Source of the DNA: JBDHHQ01 sp039586035
Lineage (GTDB): Bacteria; Gemmatimonadota; Gemmatimonadetes; Longimicrobiales; Gaopeijiaceae
Reading direction: 5' to 3'
DNA: 64,000 bases
Assembly (NCBI GenBank): GCA_039586035.1
Contig: JBDHLD010000006.1
Coordinates: 44,940 to 108,939, forward strand
Shown one piece after another: positions 59,425 to 64,000 of the stretch (its first letter is position 1; every line of letters begins with the position of its first letter). A program made the position numbers and the translations under genes. A model generated the notes under the pieces. The model was not told where the DNA came from. It searched no databases and saw only the letters and a list, made by a program, of their open reading frames with translations.

Positions 59425-62280
59425 ATGGCGTCGAAGACTCCGGCAGACGACCTCCTCCGAATCCTCTCGGAAGTCGCCGACGACTACGCGGTCTTCGCGA
59501 TGGACCCCGACGGGCGCGTCGTGCGGTGGCCGCCCGAGGCCCAACGCCTCAAGGGGTTCGATCCTGAAGAGATCCTGGGTGAGCACATATCCATCTTCTA
59601 TGAGCCCACTGACGTGGAGGCAGGAAGACCCGAGCGGGCGCTCGTCGCGGCCTCCCGGGAGGGCCGGTACGATGAGGAGGGCTGGCGGCGACGGAAGGAC
59701 GGTTCCCGGTTCTGGGCCAGCGTCATCGTCACGCCACTTCGGGACGCCGAGGACCGACTGGTGGGGTATGCGAAGGTCACACGGGACTTGACGCGGCAAA
59801 GGCAGGCCGAGGATGCCCTACGGAGCGTCGCCCGGCGGCTCGAGGGAATCATCGAGCTCTCGGTCGACGGCATCATCTCGGTCGACGAGGATTTGCGCGT
59901 GATCGGGTTCAATCGGGGCGCCGAGAAGACCTTCGGCTTCGCACGGAACCAGATCCTCGGCCAAACCCTGGACCGTCTCATCCCTCCCCGTTTCCGGGAG
60001 CGACACGCACAGCGCATCCGCGAGTTCGGCGAGGCCGAAGAGGCGTCCAGGCGAATGGGGCACCGGGGCGAGATCGTGGGTCTGCGAAAGAACGGCGACG
60101 AGTTCCCCGCAGAGGCCTCGATCTCGAAACAGACGGTCGACGGTAGACGCGTATTCACGGTGGTCCTCCGCGACGTCACGGTGGATCGGGAGGCCGAGAC
60201 GACGTTACGAGACCTCGAGGCGCGCTGGCATCGCATGGCCGACGCCCTGCCCATCCTCTTCTCCTACATCGACAGAGAACAGCGATTTCGGTTCGTGAAT
60301 CAGGAATACGAGTCGTGGTTCGGCATCCCACGCGGCGAGATCGTCGGCAAGTCCGTGAGGGAGCTGTTGGGCGACCAGACCTACGCGAGCGTCGAGCCTC
60401 ATATCCGAGAGGCGTTCGAGGGCCGCATGGTGCGGTATGAGGCCGACCTGAGGACGCCGGGCGTACAGCCACGCTCCACGGAGATCTTCCTCCAGCCCGA
60501 GCAGACCGGGGACGGACGGGTCGTGGGCTGCTATGTGGTGGGAGTGGACGTGTCCGACAGGAGGCGGTTCGAGAGGATACTCCGTGGAAAGGAAGCCGCG
60601 ATCCGGGCCTTGTACCAGATCGGCTCACATCCATCTCTGGACCTGGACGAGAAGATCCGCGCCCTGCTGGAGTTGGGGTGTCAGCAGCTTCACCTTGATC
60701 TGGGTGTGCTGGCTCGGGTCGTCGACGGTCGCTGGGAGGTCCGTCAAACCCACCCCGACATCGACGGGATCCGCCCCGGGGACACCTATCCACTCGATCG
60801 GACGCTCTGCTCCGAGACCCTACGCGTTCCCGAGCCCAGGGGCATCGTCTACGGCGCGGAATCGGACGGAGACCGATACCCGGCCTATCCGGGCCGGCGG
60901 GTGGGGGCGTACCTCGGCGCGCGGGTGACCGTAGCGGGTGAGGTCTACGGCACGCTGAGCTTTTCGAATCTACGGGGCCGGAGTGCCCCTTTCACGCAGG
61001 CCGACCGGGACCTGATCCGCCTGATGTCCCTCTGGATCGGCAACGAGCTACATCGGCGCCAGGTGCTCGGGACGCAGACCATGTTGGCCGAAGCGGGGCG
61101 GGTGCTCGCTTCGTCGCTAAAGGATGACGAGGTGTTGGCCAGCATCGCCAGGTTGGCGGTTCCGACGCTTGGCGACGGCTGCACGCTGTACGCCTCCGAG
61201 GAGGAGGGCGTCGTGCGTCGGGTCCAGGGCGCGCACGCGGATGCGGAGCTGAACGTGGTCATCCAGGAGTCCATCGGCTCGACGTTGGGAGCGGCGAGCG
61301 ACCGCCCGGTACTCGACGTCATTCGGGGGGGAAAGCCCCTCCTGCTTCCATGGACCGGTGCGGAGGGCACGGACGCGGCCTCCCTGGCCGACCCCGGATT
61401 CAATGGTCTTCCGCCCGACCAAGTCCAGTCGATCATGGTGGTCCCACTGACCGCGCGTGGCAGGGTCCTGGGCGCGATGGCTTTGGTCTCGGCCAAGCCG
61501 CACCGCTACGCCCAGCGGGAGCTGGCCGCCGCCCAGGAGTTGGCCCTACGGGGCGCGATGGCCCTGGACAACGCGAATCTGTATCGGCGGGCCAGAGACG
61601 CGATCCGCATGCGCGACGAAGTCCTCTCGTTCGTGACACACGATCTGGGGAGTCCCCTGAGCTCGATCGCCATGGTGGTCGACCGCTTGTTGGATGTTCC
61701 CGTGGCCGAGGATCGACGTGGGCGAACCCGCTCCTACCTGGAGGGTGTCCGGGACTCGGCGACCCGCATGGAGCGGCTGATCCACGATCTCCTGGAGGTG
61801 CGACTCCTGGAAGAGGGACGGCTGGCCGTGCGGAGGCGCAAGCTGTCCGTGGGGGTGCTTCTCGAGACGGTTGAACGGGAGTTTCGCCCGCGGTGTGAGG
61901 ACAAGTCGCTCACCCTCGACCTCGCACCGGTCGCGCAGGGCGAAGTCCGAGGGGACCGGGACCGGCTTCTGCAGGTCCTCTCGAATCTGATGGACAACGC
62001 AATCAAGTTCACCGATGCGGGCGGCTGCATACGGCTGGGAGTAGAGGCCCTGGACGGCGACGTGTTGTTCTCGGTGTCCGACACCGGTGAAGGGATCGAA
62101 CCCGAGCGCTTGGCCGACCTCTTCGATCGCTACACGCAAGCGCGGCGCTCGAAGCGAGCGGGGGCCGGACTCGGTCTCGCCATTACCAAGGAGATCGTCG
62201 AAGCGCATGAAGGAGCGGTCTGGGCGGAGTCCACGGCCGGGGCCGGCAGCACGTTCTACTTCACCCTCCCCCGGGCGTGA
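59425..62280 (+). CDS. multi-sensor histidine kinase (3 PAS, 2 GAF)
   Basis: A 951-residue cytoplasmic kinase. Three PAS domains occupy about 1-125, 130-260 and 265-385 (for example MDPDGRVVRWPPEAQRLKGFDPEEILGEH), then two GAF-like domains (about 400-545 and 550-715), a HisKA box with the phospho-acceptor His in FVTHDLGSPLSSIA, and HATPase_c (LMDNAIKFTDAGG, SDTGEGIEPERL, AGLGLAITKEIVEAHEG). No membrane helix is evident, so it senses a cytoplasmic signal. No receiver of its own; the NtrC-type protein 8 kb away is the only response regulator in the window, so pairing is a hypothesis. Weak ribosome site. Confidence 0.9.
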   Translation: MASKTPADDLLRILSEVADDYAVFAMDPDGRVVRWPPEAQRLKGFDPEEILGEHISIFYEPTDVEAGRPERALVAASREGRYDEEGWRRRKDGSRFWASVIVTPLRDAEDRLVGYAKVTRDLTRQRQAEDALRSVARRLEGIIELSVDGIISVDEDLRVIGFNRGAEKTFGFARNQILGQTLDRLIPPRFRERHAQRIREFGEAEEASRRMGHRGEIVGLRKNGDEFPAEASISKQTVDGRRVFTVVLRDVTVDREAETTLRDLEARWHRMADALPILFSYIDREQRFRFVNQEYESWFGIPRGEIVGKSVRELLGDQTYASVEPHIREAFEGRMVRYEADLRTPGVQPRSTEIFLQPEQTGDGRVVGCYVVGVDVSDRRRFERILRGKEAAIRALYQIGSHPSLDLDEKIRALLELGCQQLHLDLGVLARVVDGRWEVRQTHPDIDGIRPGDTYPLDRTLCSETLRVPEPRGIVYGAESDGDRYPAYPGRRVGAYLGARVTVAGEVYGTLSFSNLRGRSAPFTQADRDLIRLMSLWIGNELHRRQVLGTQTMLAEAGRVLASSLKDDEVLASIARLAVPTLGDGCTLYASEEEGVVRRVQGAHADAELNVVIQESIGSTLGAASDRPVLDVIRGGKPLLLPWTGAEGTDAASLADPGFNGLPPDQVQSIMVVPLTARGRVLGAMALVSAKPHRYAQRELAAAQELALRGAMALDNANLYRRARDAIRMRDEVLSFVTHDLGSPLSSIAMVVDRLLDVPVAEDRRGRTRSYLEGVRDSATRMERLIHDLLEVRLLEEGRLAVRRRKLSVGVLLETVEREFRPRCEDKSLTLDLAPVAQGEVRGDRDRLLQVLSNLMDNAIKFTDAGGCIRLGVEALDGDVLFSVSDTGEGIEPERLADLFDRYTQARRSKRAGAGLGLAITKEIVEAHEGAVWAESTAGAGSTFYFTLPRA

Positions 62281-62283
62281 GCC

Positions 62284-62299
62284 TGGCACGCGCTCTGCA
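62284..62299 (+). promoter_or_regulatory. sigma54-type (-24/-12) promoter of the FmdB gene
   Basis: TGGCACG-CGCT-CTGCA matches 11 of 12 fixed positions of TGGCACG-N4-TTGCW, with GG (62285-62286) and GC (62297-62298) 10 bases apart. It begins 4 bases after the kinase stop and 64 bases before the FmdB start; transcription is expected near 62310. Confidence 0.72.
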
Positions 62300-62347
62300 T
62301 TCCTTCGGTCGGTGCGTGGAGGACCGATTTCGAAGGCGGAGACGGAC

Positions 62348-62512
62348 ATGCCCATCTACGACTACCGCTGCGAGAAGTGTGAGCATGACTTCACCCGGAT
62401 CGAGCGCATATCCGAGCACGAGAAAGCGAAGCCCAAGTGCCCGCAGTGCAGGAGCACGCGCGTCGTTCGGGTGTTCAGCCCCGTGGCGGTAAAGACGACC
62501 AAGAAGAGTTGA
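62348..62512 (+). CDS. FmdB-type zinc-ribbon regulator-like protein
   Basis: A 54-residue protein starting at ATG 62348 (GGAG 9-12 bases upstream). MPIYDYRCEKCEHDFTRIER followed by KCPQCRSTRVVRVFSPVAV is the FmdB/CxxC_CXXC_SSSS zinc ribbon, with Cys in two CxxC pairs. The function is unknown, though such proteins are common and often stress-linked. A sigma54-type promoter lies directly upstream, between it and the kinase. Confidence 0.88.
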   Translation: MPIYDYRCEKCEHDFTRIERISEHEKAKPKCPQCRSTRVVRVFSPVAVKTTKKS

Positions 62513-62728
62513 GGCGAAGCCAGGCGCTCGCGCCGCGCCAGCGAACTTGGCCGTGCCACACGGGACGCAATGTCCCAGAGCCAGGGCCCTCGAACCCAGC
62601 TCTCTTACGAAGCCTCCCACAGCGGCCGCCACGAGAGGAGCTCCCGAGCCTCGCCAGGTGCTTGCGCCGGGGTTCCGGCTGGTGCCTCTTGAGGGAGGCA
62701 CGACCCGAGTCTCCCGCGCCTGCAGACC

Positions 62729-63337
62729 GTGACCGAAACGCCCACGCGCTCGAGTCCTTCACACGTACCGCCCTGGCTTCCGAATCTCATTACCGGGATG
62801 CGGATCGCGCTGGTCGTGGTGTTCCTCGTGGTCGCCGAGGCCGAGAGAGCCGCGGGCGCCGTGGGCCGAGCCGCCGGAATGGGCGCTCTGGCCGTTTTCC
62901 TGGCTATCGGCCTGTCCGACCTGGTGGACGGATGGGTGGCACGACGGTTCGGACTCCAGTCTCAGGCCGGGGCCATCCTCGACGCCTTCGCGGACAAGCT
63001 CGCCCAGGTCGTCGTGCTCGCGTACCTGACCCTCAGCAGCGGGCCTCCGTTCACCAGCGTCCCCCTGTGGCTGCTACTGGTGGTCGTGGCGAGGGATCTG
63101 CTCCTGGGGGGGAGCTGGTTGGTGACGGCGCTCCAAGGACGCCCCGTTCGCGTGGTGCACCGGCCCCATGGCAAGATCGCCAGCACGCTCCTGTTCTCCC
63201 TACTGGTGGGGGTCCTGGCCGGCTTGGGGCCGAGACTGGTGACGCCCTTCGCCGTGGTGGTTGCCGCAGTCGTGATCGGCAGCACCGTGCAGTACGGCCG
63301 CGAAGGTCTCGCCCGCCTGAACCCACCGGGCATCTGA
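62729..63337 (+). CDS. CDP-alcohol phosphatidyltransferase
   Basis: A 202-residue membrane protein with the full CDP-alcohol motif DG-x2-AR-x8-G-x3-D-x3-D (DGWVARRFG then GAILDAFAD), which binds metal and the CDP-lipid. Helices flank it (MRIALVVVFLVVAEA, VPLWLLLVVVARDLLLGGSWL). It makes a phospholipid such as phosphatidylglycerol phosphate from CDP-diacylglycerol; the alcohol is not known. GTG start at 62729. Preceded by a 216-base gap without a gene I can support. Confidence 0.87.
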   Translation: MTETPTRSSPSHVPPWLPNLITGMRIALVVVFLVVAEAERAAGAVGRAAGMGALAVFLAIGLSDLVDGWVARRFGLQSQAGAILDAFADKLAQVVVLAYLTLSSGPPFTSVPLWLLLVVVARDLLLGGSWLVTALQGRPVRVVHRPHGKIASTLLFSLLVGVLAGLGPRLVTPFAVVVAAVVIGSTVQYGREGLARLNPPGI

Positions 63338-63353
63338 AGGCTGGCCACCCGTG

Positions 63354-64000
63354 ATGGGGAGCGACGGCGAGAGGGATCTGATGCGGCTGATCGACGGCCT
63401 TTCCCGACGCGAGGCCTATCCCCATCCCGTGCCGGGCGACGTGAAGATCCACCAGACGCATATCTCGGTCGTGTTTCTGGCGGGCTCCTACGCGTACAAG
63501 GTCAAGAAGCCGGTAGATATGGGCTTTCTGGACTTCACGACGCTCGAGCAGCGCCGCCATTTCTGCCACGAGGAGGTTCGGCTGAACCGCCGACTGGCGA
63601 GGGAGGTCTACCTGGGCGTGGTCCCCGTCTCTGTTGAGGACGGGGCCCTCCGCGTCGACGGGCGCGGCGTTCCCGTGGAGTACGCGGTCCGCATGCGCAG
63701 ACTACCCGCCGAGGCCACACTCGAGCGTCGCCTTCTGCGCGAGGAGTCCCTCACCGACGCCCTCGAAAAGCTCGGGCGGAAGATCGCGATGTTCCACGCG
63801 GGGGCGGAGGCCGGTCCACGGGTGTCCCGCTACGGAAGTTGGGAGGTCGTCGCTGGCAATGCCCGGGAAAACCTGCTTCAATCCAGGGGGCACAGGGGCG
63901 GGACGGTGAGCGCCGCCGTCTTCGACAGGATCGGGGCACTCGTCGAGGAACGCCTGGAGGAGCTCCGTACCCTGATCGAATCCCGCGCTCGGGACCACGT
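63354..64000 (+). CDS. COG2187-type kinase-like protein (partial, runs off right edge)
   Basis: The frame is open from an ATG at 63354 (a GTG three bases earlier also possible) to the window end, 215 codons. VVFLAGSYAYKVKKPVDMGFLDFTTLEQRRHFCHEEVRLNRRLAREVYLGVV is very like the corresponding part of the gene at 56301, including the LNRRLAREVYL block. The catalytic loop is outside the window. It starts 17 bases after the phosphatidyltransferase gene and is probably co-transcribed. It could have a C-terminal AAA kinase domain, which the other copy lacks. Confidence 0.82.
   Translation, partial: MGSDGERDLMRLIDGLSRREAYPHPVPGDVKIHQTHISVVFLAGSYAYKVKKPVDMGFLDFTTLEQRRHFCHEEVRLNRRLAREVYLGVVPVSVEDGALRVDGRGVPVEYAVRMRRLPAEATLERRLLREESLTDALEKLGRKIAMFHAGAEAGPRVSRYGSWEVVAGNARENLLQSRGHRGGTVSAAVFDRIGALVEERLEELRTLIESRARDH

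Overview
The window is dense, high-GC bacterial chromosome with few gaps, many ATGA/GTGA start-stop overlaps, frequent GTG starts, and Tat, lipoprotein and outer-membrane-type proteins that point to a two-membrane (Gram-negative-type) cell. The gene mix (CrtYcd-type lycopene cyclase, CuA-containing haem-copper enzyme, uptake hydrogenase, sulfide oxidation, many soil-stress proteins) would fit a Gemmatimonadota-like soil bacterium, but that is only an impression; no rRNA or marker gene is present. I saw no tRNA, rRNA, CRISPR array, transposase or phage gene.

Layout. 0-7.4 kb: the start of a VWA-domain protein (cut by the left edge), a lycopene cyclase, a folate cluster (small ORF, pteridine-reductase-type SDR, folB, folK), plsC, and a two-gene aconitase-X enzyme. 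7.5-13.4 kb: small membrane/lipoprotein genes, an ArsR regulator, then a sulfide/persulfide module (sulfide:quinone oxidoreductase diverging from two YeeE/YedE transporters and a CstB-like persulfide dioxygenase-rhodanese). The two divergent promoters carry the same promoter-plus-box layout. 13.5-17.2 kb: potassium channel, beta-barrel-like protein, a NarL-type sensor kinase with Tyr in place of the phospho-acceptor His, and a hypothetical protein.

17.1-22.8 kb: a cytochrome b/ferredoxin/MvhD-like fusion, a divergent NsrR-like Rrf2 regulator (Cys92/100/106), and a CuA haem-copper enzyme (subunits IIa-like, II, I) plus a Sco protein. Subunit I has Gln where oxygen reductases have the active-site Tyr, which with the regulator suggests nitric-oxide reduction. 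23.0-33.5 kb: one long [NiFe] uptake-hydrogenase operon (small, large, cytochrome b, protease, hypA-B-F-C-D-E, small His-rich membrane protein). Its HypA lacks the whole zinc-ribbon domain.

33.7-45.8 kb: secreted hypothetical protein, CopD-like membrane protein, a P-type ATPase/pncB/HhH operon, acyl-CoA ligase plus Glu-type dehydrogenase, and a Lon-like protease. 45.8-64 kb: a stress and dormancy region (DUF1801, SGNH hydrolase, dienelactone-hydrolase-like protein, HPF-cold-shock fusion, NtrC-type activator, RtcA, DUF77, CBS proteins, phosphoribosyltransferase, Prs-like protein, two COG2187 kinase-like proteins, PEBP, UspA, PAS/GAF kinase, FmdB zinc ribbon, CDP-alcohol phosphatidyltransferase). 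Four good and one weaker sigma54 (-24/-12) promoters lie in front of genes here, around an encoded sigma54 activator; I regard this as a likely local sigma54 stress regulon and one of the most useful results of the reading.
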